Origin: an uncultured bacterium
GTDB taxonomy: Bacteria > Bacillota > Clostridia > Oscillospirales > Ruminococcaceae
Direction: 5' to 3'
DNA: 34,645 nt
Assembly: GCA_934875375.1 (NCBI GenBank)
Contig: CAKXHL010000020.1
Location: 1-34,645 of the forward strand
Numbering within the stretch: position 1 is the stretch's first letter; every line of letters begins with the position of its first letter. Under the pieces are notes generated by a model. The model had not been told where the DNA came from. It searched no databases and saw only the letters and a program-made list of their open reading frames with translations. The translations under genes were made by a program, and so were the position numbers. Positions 8,371 to 16,465 of the stretch are shown here, one piece after another.

Positions 8371-9729
8371 ATGGCAGGACAAGAAGTCGATCGATCAAAA
8401 AATGATTTCTCAAAAGGACCGGTATGGAAATGTATTGTCATGCAGGCAGTCCCTTTGACAATTGCGCAGTTGGTTCAGCTTTTATATAACGTCATCGACC
8501 GTATTTATATCGGGCATATGGGAGACGGAAGCAGCATTGCGCTGACCGGCGTGGGGCTAACCTTTCCTATTGTAACACTTATTATGGCATTTACCGCACT
8601 ATTCGGAATAGGCGGCGTACCACTGTTTTCAATGGCACGAGGCGCCGGAAAAAAGGAGCAGGCAGAAAAAATCCTTGGCAATTCTTTCGGATTGCTTACC
8701 ATAAGCGCTGTTATTTTAACTGTGGTTAGTTATTTATTCTGCCGCCCCATTTTATTTTTATTTGGCGCCAGTGAAGCTTCTTATGGGTATGCACAGTCAT
8801 ATTTAAAAATTTATCTTATCGGCACCCTTTTTTCGATGTTGACAACCGGACTGAATGGCTATATCAATGCACAGGGATTTCCTCGGATTGGTATGCTGAC
8901 AACAGTTTTAGGTGCAGTTGCCAACATCATACTGGATCCTATTTTTATTTTTGTACTCGACATGGGTGTTGCGGGCGCAGCACTGGCAACAGTCATTGGT
9001 CAGATGATATCCGCGGTGTGGGTAGTACAGTTTCTAGTCGGAAAAAAGGCGGTCATTCGCTTAAAAAAAAGCTGCATCAAGCTGGACAGAAAAATTACCA
9101 AAAATATTTTCTTGCTGGGCACCTCGAATTTTATTATGCAGGGAACCAATTGCGCTGTTCAAATCGTATGCAATTCCACTTTACAAATCTATGGCGGAGA
9201 CGTTTATGTGGGGATTATGACGGTACTCAATTCTATTCGAGAAATTTTTATGCTCCCGCTTAACGGAATCGCTAACGGAGGGCAGCCCGTTATCAGTTTT
9301 AACTATGGTGCAAAGAAAAACGACCGAGTAAAAGCAGGAATCCGTTTTATTACATTGATCGGATGCGCGTACACCTTGATCGTTTGGGCATTTATCGTCA
9401 TATTTCCCCGCTTTTGGTTCAGCATTTTTTCAAATGATATGCAAATGACGAATTTAGGAATCGACGCGTTGAAAATTTACTTTTTTGGCTTTGTTTTTAT
9501 GTCGTTTCAATTTGCAGGACAGCATACATTTCAGGCCTTGGGAGATGCGAAACATGCGATTTTCTTTTCTCTGCTTCGCAAAGCAGTCATTGTCGTACCA
9601 TTAACTCTGCTTTTACCCATATTGGGATTCGGTGTGAATGGTGTTTTCTTAGCAGAGCCAATATCCAATATCATCGGCGGGTTATCCAGCTATATCACAA
9701 TGAGGATGACAGTATACAAAAAATTGTAG
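8371..9729 (+). CDS. MATE family efflux transporter
   Basis: A 452-residue, 12-helix membrane exporter that expels drugs or metabolites in exchange for Na+ or H+. The start KGPVWKCIVMQAVPLTIAQLVQLLYNVIDRIYIGHMG and the internal LNGYINAQGFPRIGMLTTVLGAVANIILDPIFIF are hallmark MATE segments (NorM/DinF superfamily, closest in texture to the Firmicutes group with MepA). The second half repeats the fold (NGIANGGQPVISFNYGAKK). AAAGGA lies 9 bases before the ATG. It stands alone with a strong terminator after it and no regulator attached. The substrate is unknown. Confidence 0.93.
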   Translation: MAGQEVDRSKNDFSKGPVWKCIVMQAVPLTIAQLVQLLYNVIDRIYIGHMGDGSSIALTGVGLTFPIVTLIMAFTALFGIGGVPLFSMARGAGKKEQAEKILGNSFGLLTISAVILTVVSYLFCRPILFLFGASEASYGYAQSYLKIYLIGTLFSMLTTGLNGYINAQGFPRIGMLTTVLGAVANIILDPIFIFVLDMGVAGAALATVIGQMISAVWVVQFLVGKKAVIRLKKSCIKLDRKITKNIFLLGTSNFIMQGTNCAVQIVCNSTLQIYGGDVYVGIMTVLNSIREIFMLPLNGIANGGQPVISFNYGAKKNDRVKAGIRFITLIGCAYTLIVWAFIVIFPRFWFSIFSNDMQMTNLGIDALKIYFFGFVFMSFQFAGQHTFQALGDAKHAIFFSLLRKAVIVVPLTLLLPILGFGVNGVFLAEPISNIIGGLSSYITMRMTVYKKL

Positions 9730-9891
9730 GTTCATTTGTCAGAAAAACTTTTTCCATCTTATAACAAAATCACCCTATCAATAATCCTTCTACTCCCCTT
9801 CACTAAAACGTGATTAGGATTATTTAGAGAAAAATTCAACATTCTGCGCCAGATGATGATTTTGTGAAAATAAGTCAGCAATTCAGATACA

Positions 9892-9928
9892 AAAAACATC
9901 CGCATGAATTTATCATGCGGATGTTTTT
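9892..9928. terminator. Bidirectional terminator
   Basis: A 16-bp perfect stem (9892-9907 with 9913-9928; core ACATCCGCATGA) has a 5-base loop, with A-rich and T-rich flanks on each side. It ends the MATE gene on the plus strand and the winged-helix gene on the minus strand. Confidence 0.93.
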
Positions 9929-10025
9929 ATTTTAGCGCTAAAAACAGTTTTTTCATAGCGGGGGGCAGTTCAGCTTCACGCCAATCTTTTGGTCCCTCCA
10001 ATAAAGCAGCTGGACATCTTGCTAC
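9927..10025 (-). other. Possible coding remnant downstream of the winged-helix gene
   Basis: A minus-strand frame open from 10025 to a stop at 9927-9929 would encode a protein-like tail that includes LLEGPKDWREAELPPAMKKL. It has no ATG, GTG or well-placed ribosome site, lies in a different frame from the preceding gene, and ends inside the terminator stem. It may be the tail of a formerly longer gene or chance. Confidence 0.25.
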
Positions 10026-10204
10026 TTATTAGCAGGCTCCCATTTGCAACGGACGGGAGAAACAATCGCTTCTTCCTTTTTCAACTCTTTAAACGCCTTA
10101 TCAATTTCTTTCCGGTCCAGCCCTGACAGTTTTTCTACTTCGCCGGCAGAAACCGGTTTTCCCGCTTCCCGCATAACTTCCAACACTTTTTCTTTTACTT
10201 CCAT
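10022..10204 (-). CDS. Small winged-helix (ArsR/MarR-like) protein
   Basis: A 60-residue protein that is essentially one winged-helix DNA-binding domain: helix VKEKVLEVMREAG, then PVSAGEVEKLSG, the recognition helix DRKEIDKAFKELKKE and a short wing IVSPVRCKWEP. No effector or dimerisation domain is present. AGGAGG lies 7 bases before the ATG and a strong promoter lies at 10285-10313. A leader hairpin (CCACAG at 10231-10236 with CTGTGG at 10245-10250) precedes the ribosome site. Mini-proteins like this occur in many Clostridia without a known target. A DNA-binding role is likely but not certain. Confidence 0.8.
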   Translation of the reverse strand: MEVKEKVLEVMREAGKPVSAGEVEKLSGLDRKEIDKAFKELKKEEAIVSPVRCKWEPANK

Positions 10205-10284
10205 GGTAAAACCTCCTAAAATCTATTTTTCCACAGGAATAAAGCTGTGGGTTCACACAAATACGATTAAAATAGTATGAGTTA

Positions 10285-10313
10285 ATTATAGCATAAAACG
10301 GAAACCAATGCAA
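10285..10313 (-). promoter_or_regulatory. Promoter of the winged-helix gene
   Basis: Read on the minus strand: TTGCAT (10313-10308), a 17-base spacer ending in TGC, then TATAAT (10290-10285). It combines a -35 with an extended -10. Confidence 0.85.
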
Positions 10314-10392
10314 ATCATTTCCATTACTGTTTTTTCGATTTTCGCCAAGAATAAAGATATTACTTTTTAAATGATGAAACGGAGGAGAATAT

Positions 10393-10554
10393 ATGGACTA
10401 TCTGCAGTATTCCCAGGATTTTCAAATCAATTCCTATTTTAATGCCCTTCCGCCTTACGTACGGCAAATTATATTAGACGCCTATGGTGAAATCTCCACA
10501 TTAGGAGAATTAAAAGAATGTGCAGATTACATCATGAACAGCGGAATGTACTAA
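10393..10554 (+). CDS. Hypothetical 53-residue protein
   Basis: A short ORF, easily missed, encoding 53 residues that begin MDYLQYSQDFQINSYFNALP and end CADYIMNSGMY. GGAGG lies 7 bases before the ATG. The composition is that of a soluble helical protein, with PPYVRQIILDAYGEISTLGELKECADYI forming plausible amphipathic helices. No family was recognised with certainty; similar 50-60-residue proteins of unknown function occur in Clostridia. It lies divergent from the winged-helix gene and convergent with the EamA gene, whose stop is only 3 bases beyond its own. No clear promoter was found in the preceding 70 bases. Confidence 0.75.
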   Translation: MDYLQYSQDFQINSYFNALPPYVRQIILDAYGEISTLGELKECADYIMNSGMY

Positions 10555-10557
10555 TTC

Positions 10558-11430
10558 TTATTCTATTACTGTACGCTTACGAGTCAGTAGATAAACCGCG
10601 AACAGAATCAGCGCACAGCCTAGCAACTTTACCCCTGATAAGCTTTCATTCAAAATCAAAACACCGCAAACCACGCTGGTAATTGGCTCAAACATACTTA
10701 AAATAGCAGAGGTAGAAGCACCCGTATAGCGGATTCCAACCTGCAAAAACGCATTGGCTCCTACCGACACAGATACTGCAACGATAAAAGTATAAAGCCA
10801 AGACAGAGGCGTCAAATCAAAAGTGACCTGATTAGTCATTGCTCCGTACAGAAAAGTGTAGATCGAAACAAAGAGACAGGTATACAAAGAAAATACCATC
10901 GGATGCATATCTTTAATCCCCCACTTATCTACCGACATCATATAAAAAGCATAAGTCAGGCCAGAACCTAATGCCAATAAAATACCGACAAGACTACCAC
11001 TGGCACCACCCTGGAAAAAGCAGAGAATTCCTGCGCTGGAAATCATCAAAGCAAGGATTTTTGCACGGTCAATATGTTCTTTATAAAACAGAAAACATAA
11101 AATCGAAACAAAAGTAGGATAAACAAAATGCAGAGTGGTCGACATACCCACCGGAATATAATTATAGGACATATTAAGCATTACAGAAGTAACCGTTGAC
11201 CCAATCAATGCAATAATACTGATTTTTCCCAAGGTCTTCGCTGGAATTTTGATCGGGATTTTTTTGAACAACAAAAAGGCCAAGATAATCGGGATCGGCA
11301 GCAAAGAACGGAACATTGTCATCATAACAGGATTAGAGCCATGCGTATATGTGTACTTGGCCATCGTCGGTGTAATACCAAAAATAACTGCGGACAAAAT
11401 CACCAGGGCGATTCCTTTCATCTTGTTCAT
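10558..11430 (-). CDS. EamA (DMT) family transporter
   Basis: A 290-residue membrane protein of ten predicted helices made of two EamA repeats. The first opens GIALVILSAVIFGITPTMAKYTYTHG, and the second includes LYTFIVAVSVSVGANAFLQVGIRYTGASTSAILSMFEPITSVVCGVLILNE, the classic second-repeat signature. DMT proteins export or import amino acids, nucleosides or other small metabolites; the substrate here is unknown. The start at 11430 is preceded at a distance by a weak GGATGG, so the Met three codons later is also possible. It is a single gene divergent from the M23 peptidase. Confidence 0.92.
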   Translation of the reverse strand: MNKMKGIALVILSAVIFGITPTMAKYTYTHGSNPVMMTMFRSLLPIPIILAFLLFKKIPIKIPAKTLGKISIIALIGSTVTSVMLNMSYNYIPVGMSTTLHFVYPTFVSILCFLFYKEHIDRAKILALMISSAGILCFFQGGASGSLVGILLALGSGLTYAFYMMSVDKWGIKDMHPMVFSLYTCLFVSIYTFLYGAMTNQVTFDLTPLSWLYTFIVAVSVSVGANAFLQVGIRYTGASTSAILSMFEPITSVVCGVLILNESLSGVKLLGCALILFAVYLLTRKRTVIE

Positions 11431-11506
11431 CTGAAAAGTCCATCCTTTTTTAATTCATTCTGGATATGGCAATTGTCTTTATTGAATCGACAGGATAATT
11501 CTAACA

Positions 11507-11568
11507 TTGACAAAATGGGAAAACAAGTATAAATTAGTAGTATATAGAAAAAGATTGACTTGTTTTCC
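11507..11568 (+). promoter_or_regulatory. Promoter and inverted repeat of the M23 peptidase gene
   Basis: TTGACA (11507-11512) is a perfect -35. The -10 is either TAAATT at 17 bases (11530-11535) or TATAAA at 15 bases (11528-11533). A perfect 11-bp inverted repeat overlaps: GGAAAACAAGT (11518-11528) and ACTTGTTTTCC (11558-11568), with a 29-base gap. The first arm covers the promoter spacer and the second stops just before the ribosome site. It could be a regulator site or control start-codon access. Confidence 0.65.
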
Positions 11569-11583
11569 TGGAGGGATAGACCA

Positions 11584-12978
11584 ATGAAAAAATCGCGGAA
11601 ATTTTATGCCCTTTTTTGTGCATTTACAGTTATTATGCTTTGTATTCCTCATGTGCAGGCCGCGCCAGTATTGAATCCCAGTTTTTACGATGTCGGATTA
11701 GGGTTCGGTCCCGGCAACGTTTCCTCTTCTTCATCCAGCGGCGAAGAGCCTGCCCAAAATCAACAGGATCAGCAACAGCAATCCAATAATGCGCCGGCAT
11801 CTTCCCAGCAAACACAAACCGGTTCATCCTCCGGGCTTACGCCGGAACAGATTGAGCAACAGCAGCAACAACAAAATCAGCTGAACAATTTAAATCAGCA
11901 GATTTCTAACCTGCAGCAGCAACAATCTGCTTTGCAGCAACAAATCAATGCAACCAAAGACCAAAAAGAGCAGGCCGCTATTCAAAAAGCCAATATTGAC
12001 AGTCAGCTTTACAGTACCAGCCAGCAAATCCAGTTGGTTAACCAAAAGATTGCTCTATTGCAAAACAATATTGATGAAGCCAATCAGCAGATCGGTGATC
12101 TGGAGGTCGAAATTGACAGTCAGTATGAACAGTTTAAAAATCAAATCCGCAGTTCCTATATGTCTCCCGAATACTCATTTTTAGAATATTTATTGGGGTC
12201 TGAGAGTTTTGCAGATTTTTCCGTCCGTATGGAAACGGTAACACGTATTTCCGAATACGATCAGTCAGTTATTAATCAGTTGGAGACGCAAATCAGCGAT
12301 TTACATACGCTTCAGGAATCTCTTGCGGCAGACAAAACGGATCTTGAGGGCAGCACCACTGAGTTGGAATCTTTGAAAAATCAGCTCAACTCACAGTCTG
12401 CTCAAGCACAGGATTATATCAACGACATCGATGAGATGGAAAAAGCTTTTCTGGCGGATACCGCTGCACTACAGGCAAAACAAAAAGCAATCCAAGCAGA
12501 AATTGACCAAATTTATGCTAATCTGGAGTCTACTGGCGAATACCAAGGAGATGGTACCTGGGCATGGCCAGTACCGGGATATTCCTACATTTCCTCTGCT
12601 TATGGCTGGCGCTTTCAAGGGACAGACTTCCACACCGGTATGGATATTGCCGGCAGCGGTACCAGTATTTATGGCGCACGAATTGTCGCCAGCGGTGCGG
12701 GAACTGTTGTAAAAGTACAGAACAATGGTAGCAATGGCTATGGATTATTCTGTATTATTGACCACGGCGGCGGTTATACTACCTTGTATGCTCATACTAG
12801 CAGTATCGTTGTTTCCGTTGGCGATGTCGTAGAAAAAGGCCAAACAATTGGCTATGTTGGAAACTCCGGTTGGGTTATCCCCTCTCCTTCCGCCTCTAAT
12901 CCGACCGGCGGATCCCATTTACATATTGAATTCCGCATTAATGGTGCTCATCAAAATCCAGCGAATTTTCTATATTGA
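11584..12978 (+). CDS. Secreted coiled-coil M23 metallopeptidase
   Basis: A 464-residue exported peptidoglycan hydrolase or hydrolase activator. Residues 1-26 form a signal peptide (KKSRKFYALF, hydrophobic core, cleavage after VQA). A Ser/Gln-rich linker follows, then a long coiled coil with many LNNLNQQISNLQQQ-type heptads to about 325, and a C-terminal LytM/M23 domain. Zinc ligands are visible: HTGMD (His and Asp) and HLHIE (HxH). Layout and length match the EnvC/PcsB/CwlO-like group, whose coiled coil controls the peptidase, often through the FtsEX complex. Because all M23 ligands are present, it is probably active rather than an EnvC-type activator. The ATG has GGAGGG 8 bases upstream; the TTG at 11560 has no ribosome site. 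Confidence 0.93.
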   Translation: MKKSRKFYALFCAFTVIMLCIPHVQAAPVLNPSFYDVGLGFGPGNVSSSSSSGEEPAQNQQDQQQQSNNAPASSQQTQTGSSSGLTPEQIEQQQQQQNQLNNLNQQISNLQQQQSALQQQINATKDQKEQAAIQKANIDSQLYSTSQQIQLVNQKIALLQNNIDEANQQIGDLEVEIDSQYEQFKNQIRSSYMSPEYSFLEYLLGSESFADFSVRMETVTRISEYDQSVINQLETQISDLHTLQESLAADKTDLEGSTTELESLKNQLNSQSAQAQDYINDIDEMEKAFLADTAALQAKQKAIQAEIDQIYANLESTGEYQGDGTWAWPVPGYSYISSAYGWRFQGTDFHTGMDIAGSGTSIYGARIVASGAGTVVKVQNNGSNGYGLFCIIDHGGGYTTLYAHTSSIVVSVGDVVEKGQTIGYVGNSGWVIPSPSASNPTGGSHLHIEFRINGAHQNPANFLY

Positions 12979-12984
12979 CAGATC

Positions 12985-13014
12985 AACCCCGACGCAGAGC
13001 GCTGTGTCGGGGTT
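12985..13014 (+). terminator. Terminator-like hairpin after the M23 gene
   Basis: AACCCCGAC (12985-12993) pairs with GTCGGGGTT (13006-13014); the stem can extend three more pairs past a G-T pair. The T run is poor (ATTTCG), so the stronger hairpin just after it probably does most of the work. Confidence 0.7.
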
Positions 13015-13025
13015 ATTTCGTAAAT

Positions 13026-13066
13026 AAAAAATCCCCTCTTGCTTTTTGAGAAGAGGGGATTTTTTT
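13026..13066. terminator. Bidirectional terminator
   Basis: ATCCCCTCTT (13031-13040) pairs with AAGAGGGGAT (13051-13060) and is flanked by A5 and T6 runs. It serves the M23 gene on the plus strand and the CofE-like gene on the minus strand. The TAA stop of the latter (13065-13067) lies on the end of the hairpin. Confidence 0.93.
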
Positions 13067-14255
13067 ATTTCGTGTAATTATCAAAATATCCTTGAACCAA
13101 TACAATAGGCGTTCCTTTGTCACCGCTTCCAGATGTTAAATCGCACAAGGAACCAATTAAATCGGTCAGGTGGCGGGGGGTCGTCCCCTGGGAAACCATC
13201 TGTCCAGTCAAATCTTGATCTTTATTGCGGATATAATCAGAAATCGCATCTTTCAGCGCCTGACCGTTCAAATGCGCAAAGTCATTGTCCGCCAGATATT
13301 TCAGCTTTACTTCGTTGGGTTGCCCTTCCAAGCCTTTGGTATATGCGGGGGAAACCACCGGATCAGCAAGCTCCCAAATCTTTCCTACCGGATCCTTAAA
13401 AGCGCCATCGCCGTAAACCATAACCTCTACCTGTTTTCCACAGGCATCAAAAATCAACTTTTGGATCCGTTCTACGACTGGATCACAATTACGCGGGAAC
13501 AATTTTACTTTATCTTCGGTAGCCTTGTTGCTGCCTAATAGGCCATACTGTTCGTTGCAGCCGCTACCGTCCACCGGATGATTTAAAATTTCGTCCAAAC
13601 ACAAAACTTTCTCCGCCCCAGCAGCCTGAAGCAACCGCTTGCTACGGACCCGGGTATGAATATCACAGCAAAGGACGTTTTTGGTGTAACGCAGGATTGT
13701 ACGACAGTCATTAGCCAGTACAATCTGCACCTCACAACCGCAGGAGGTAATCAAGTCTTTGTAATATTCGATATAATCCACACCGGTGAATACATGTTTT
13801 TGATACCCAAATAACTTTCGATATTCTGCCTCCGTAAGTACATCGCTCCAGGGATTGATTCCCTTTTCATCTAAACGATCCAAATCGATCAGATGATTTC
13901 CCACTTCATCTGACGGATAGCTTAACATCAGCACCATCTTTTTTACACCCATTGCAATGCCTTTTAAGCAAATGGCAAAGCGATTTCGGCTGAGAATAGG
14001 AAAGATCACACCGAGAACACCATCCGGGAATTTGGCCTTTACATCTGTCGCAATCTGTTTTGTAGTAGCATAATTTCCCTGGGCACGGGCTACTACCGCT
14101 TCTGTTACAGCAATCACATCCCGGTCACCAATCGAAAACGAATCACTTTCGGCGGCGTTGAGCACGCTGTCGGCTACAATTTTTGCAATATCGTCCCCTT
14201 CGCGAATAATAGGGGCGCGGATGCCGCGAGATACGGTTCCAACGAGTCTTTCCAC
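13065..14255 (-). CDS. CofE-like F420-0:L-glutamate ligase family protein
   Basis: A 396-residue protein of the coenzyme F420-0:gamma-glutamyl ligase family, recognised from the start RLVGTVSRGIRAPIIREGDDIAKIVAD, the segment RDVIAVTEAVVARAQGN and the pattern KDPVGKIWELADPVVSPA. The archaeal/actinobacterial enzyme adds glutamate to F420-0 with GTP. F420 synthesis is not expected in this kind of organism and no other F420 gene is visible, so this version probably forms gamma-glutamyl or another amide bond on a different acceptor. It is longer than archaeal CofE (about 250 residues). The start is a GTG with GGAGGT 7 bases upstream. It is a single gene with its own promoter and a small leader hairpin (14272-14288). 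Confidence 0.82.
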   Translation of the reverse strand: MERLVGTVSRGIRAPIIREGDDIAKIVADSVLNAAESDSFSIGDRDVIAVTEAVVARAQGNYATTKQIATDVKAKFPDGVLGVIFPILSRNRFAICLKGIAMGVKKMVLMLSYPSDEVGNHLIDLDRLDEKGINPWSDVLTEAEYRKLFGYQKHVFTGVDYIEYYKDLITSCGCEVQIVLANDCRTILRYTKNVLCCDIHTRVRSKRLLQAAGAEKVLCLDEILNHPVDGSGCNEQYGLLGSNKATEDKVKLFPRNCDPVVERIQKLIFDACGKQVEVMVYGDGAFKDPVGKIWELADPVVSPAYTKGLEGQPNEVKLKYLADNDFAHLNGQALKDAISDYIRNKDQDLTGQMVSQGTTPRHLTDLIGSLCDLTSGSGDKGTPIVLVQGYFDNYTK

Positions 14256-14313
14256 AATAGTTGACCTCCGTTCCTGTTTGAATCAGGAGAAAATAGAATT
14301 GATAAACAAATTG

Positions 14314-14342
14314 ATTATACATGATTTCGACAAATTCGTAAA
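14314..14342 (-). promoter_or_regulatory. Promoter of the CofE-like gene
   Basis: Read on the minus strand: TTTACG (14342-14337), 17 bases, TATAAT (14319-14314). It lies between the sdaAA stop and the CofE-like GTG, so this gene need not depend on read-through from sdaAA. Confidence 0.78.
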
Positions 14343-14356
14343 GTTTTTCTTTTGAA

Positions 14357-15241
14357 TCATTCCTGTTTACCAAAAAACTGTTCCTGCAATTTTCTGGCAG
14401 TGGGCGTATCAGCCAGACCACCATCCGCCGTCTCTTTTAAAGAAACGGGAAGTGAATCTCCAATTCGTTTCATAGCGATAATCACCTCATCTGCCGGAAT
14501 CGCGCTTTCAATTCCGGCAAGGGCCAGTTCCGCCGCCACAAATGCATTTGCTGTACCCATTGCATTACGCTTGATACAGGGAATTTCCACCAATCCCGCT
14601 ACCGGATCGCAAACCAATCCCAGTATATTTTTCAGCGCAATCGCACAAGCATGCGATACCTGCTGCGGTGTGCCTCCCGCCATCTCCACCAAAGCAGCAG
14701 CAGCCATTGCCGACGCGCTGCCGCATTCTGCCTGACAACCACCTTCCGCACCAGAAATACTGGCGTTTTGGGCAATCACCATGCCGATTGCCGATGCGGT
14801 AAACAAAGCCCGAACAGCCGTATCGTCGCTGATACGATGTTCCTCCTGCATCGTCAGCACGGCAGCAGGTATGATTCCGCAGGAGCCAGCGGTAGGGGCG
14901 GCGACAATTTTACCCATTGCAGCATTCAGTTCGGAAACCGCCAATGCTTTCACCATTGCGGATCCGAACATTTTTCCACAGATATTTTTCCCATCATCCA
15001 CCGAACATTTCATTTTGAACGCTGCCCCACCGGTCAATCCACTGGTTGACCGCAGATCCGGATAAGTGCCGTCGATTACCGCCTGGCGCATCACCGAAAG
15101 ACTTTGAGCCATCGTCTCATATACCTTTTCCGGCGTCTGCTCCAGCTGCTCTGCCTGTTGAGCCAATACCAGATCCGAAATGCGGCAATTTTGCAAAACA
15201 GCAGTTTGCACAAGGCCATTGACCGAAAGATAATGAATCAT
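14357..15241 (-). CDS. sdaAA: L-serine dehydratase, iron-sulfur alpha subunit
   Basis: A 294-residue catalytic subunit that deaminates L-serine to pyruvate and ammonia using a [4Fe-4S] cluster. Family motifs are STSGLTGGAAFKM, AAPTAGSCGIIPA, SGAEGGCQAECG and GLVCDPVAGLVEIPC. The conserved cysteines C169, C173, C211 and C222 supply the cluster ligands; three ligate iron directly in this family. The length matches the roughly 300 residues of the Bacillus-type alpha subunit. AAGGAGG lies 7 bases before the ATG, and it follows sdaAB by 15 bases, so the two are co-translated. The oxygen-sensitive cluster suits an anaerobe. Confidence 0.97.
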   Translation of the reverse strand: MIHYLSVNGLVQTAVLQNCRISDLVLAQQAEQLEQTPEKVYETMAQSLSVMRQAVIDGTYPDLRSTSGLTGGAAFKMKCSVDDGKNICGKMFGSAMVKALAVSELNAAMGKIVAAPTAGSCGIIPAAVLTMQEEHRISDDTAVRALFTASAIGMVIAQNASISGAEGGCQAECGSASAMAAAALVEMAGGTPQQVSHACAIALKNILGLVCDPVAGLVEIPCIKRNAMGTANAFVAAELALAGIESAIPADEVIIAMKRIGDSLPVSLKETADGGLADTPTARKLQEQFFGKQE

Positions 15242-15256
15242 CGCAAATCCTCCTTT

Positions 15257-15916
15257 TTATTGGGGTGCCAGCACGGTGGAGCTAATAATATTAGGCAACC
15301 GCTCCAAATCTTGGTTTAACTGCGTCGACACCGGAGAATCCACCTCCAGCGTCATAACGGCCAAGCCGCCTTTTTGCCGGCGGCTAAGTCGAAAACTGCC
15401 GATATTAATATTTTGTCCCGCTAAAAACTGTGTTACTGCCGCTATTGCGCCTGGCGTGTCGTTATGCAGGATAATAAACGTCGTAGCGGCGCCAGAAATA
15501 TCCACTTCCATGCCGTTAACCTTATGAATCCGGATATTTCCTCCCCCAATCGAAGCTCCCTCCAATGAAATGTTTTTTCCACTTCGTCCAGTGAGCGCAA
15601 TCAACGCCGTATTGGGATGAGCACCGTCAATATGCATCTCATAAAAAGAAATCTCCATTCCTTGTCGATTGGCCAAAACCAAACTCTGCCGGATTCGCCC
15701 GTCGCTGGGTTCCATTCCCATGATACCAGCGACCAAAGCCTTATCGGTACCATGCCCTTTATAGGTTTTGGCAAAGGATCCATGCAGCCCAATTTCCGCT
15801 TTTACCGCAGTTTCTCCCAGCAACGCACCAGCAATCCGGCCGATGCGCACTGCGCCGGCAGTATGAGAACTGGAAGGTCCGATCATGACCGGGCCAATGA
15901 TATCAAAAACGTTCAT
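15257..15916 (-). CDS. sdaAB: L-serine dehydratase, beta subunit with ACT domain
   Basis: A 219-residue partner of the alpha subunit. The opening NVFDIIGPVMIGPSSSHTAGAVRIG is the serine dehydratase beta signature, and the C-terminal 75 residues (VDISGAATTFIILHNDTPGAIAAVTQFLAGQNINIGSFRLSR) form an ACT domain that usually binds an amino-acid effector. AAGGAG lies 7-8 bases before the ATG. A TATACT at about 15952-15957 on the minus strand may be its -10, with only a poor -35. It is the first gene of a two-gene serine catabolic operon. Confidence 0.96.
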   Translation of the reverse strand: MNVFDIIGPVMIGPSSSHTAGAVRIGRIAGALLGETAVKAEIGLHGSFAKTYKGHGTDKALVAGIMGMEPSDGRIRQSLVLANRQGMEISFYEMHIDGAHPNTALIALTGRSGKNISLEGASIGGGNIRIHKVNGMEVDISGAATTFIILHNDTPGAIAAVTQFLAGQNINIGSFRLSRRQKGGLAVMTLEVDSPVSTQLNQDLERLPNIISSTVLAPQ

Positions 15917-16024
15917 AGTAAGGCTCCTTGCTTGTCTGGAATTTGTTTTCAGTATACCGCATCATCGGACAAAAATCCATAAAAAAATCCTTCTGCCAAA
16001 AATCTATTTCGGATAAAAAAACAG

Positions 16025-16083
16025 TTGACAATTTAGTTTAACAGCATTAAACTAAATATATGCCAGTTTAATACTGTTAAACC
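16025..16083 (+). promoter_or_regulatory. Promoter with two BlaI-type operators
   Basis: TTGACA (16025-16030) is followed 17 bases later by TAAACT (16048-16053). Two dyads of the same design lie here. Operator 1 has perfect 10-bp arms TTTAGTTTAA (16032-16041) and TTAAACTAAA (16047-16056) and sits between -35 and -10. Operator 2 has GTTTAA (16066-16071) and TTAAAC (16077-16082), each with a 5-base centre, and sits over the leader just before AAGGAGG. Centres are 30 bases apart, about three helical turns. This is how BlaI/MecI-type repressors autoregulate, though the sequence differs from the classic TACA-TGTA site. Confidence 0.85.
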
Positions 16084-16099
16084 AAGGAGGGGAAATCAA

Positions 16100-16462
16100 A
16101 TGGAGGATTATAAATTAGGCCCAATGGAGACCCGTTTTGCGGAATTAATTTGGTGCCACGCACCTGTTTCTTCCGGTGAACTGGTCAAAATCTGCCAGAA
16201 AGAGCTGGAATGGAAAAAGTCCACAACTTATACCATGCTGCGCCGTTTATGCCAGCGGGGCATCTTTCAAAATCAGGATGGGATGGTATCTGCGCTGTTA
16301 TCCAGAGAGGAATTTCACGCACTGCAAAGTGAAAAATTTATTGCAGACACTTTTCAAGGTTCTCTGCCTGCTTTTCTCGCCGCCTTTACCAGGCGAAAAA
16401 AATTAACCGATCAGGAGATCCGGGAATTGGAAGAGCTGATTCATCAGAAACGGGAGGAATGA
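16100..16462 (+). CDS. BlaI/MecI/CopY family repressor
   Basis: A 120-residue winged-helix repressor: YKLGPMETRFAELIWCHAPVSSGELVKICQKELEWKKSTTYTMLRRLCQRGIFQNQDG is the DNA-binding half, with the conserved KKSTTYTMLRRL recognition helix, and the rest is the dimerisation helix. In the classic system the membrane sensor triggers cleavage in the C-terminal part (Asn-Phe in BlaI); here the corresponding stretch SREEFHALQSEKFIADTFQGSLPAFLAAF has no obvious Asn-Phe. AAGGAGG lies upstream of the ATG. It is paired with the M56 gene 3 bases downstream and should repress both via the two operators. Confidence 0.93.
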   Translation: MEDYKLGPMETRFAELIWCHAPVSSGELVKICQKELEWKKSTTYTMLRRLCQRGIFQNQDGMVSALLSREEFHALQSEKFIADTFQGSLPAFLAAFTRRKKLTDQEIRELEELIHQKREE

Positions 16463-16465
16463 CTT

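Noticed and set aside
14143..14424. 93-codon minus-strand frame across the sdaAA/CofE-like junction
   Set aside because: It overlaps both genes and the promoter and has no ribosome site.
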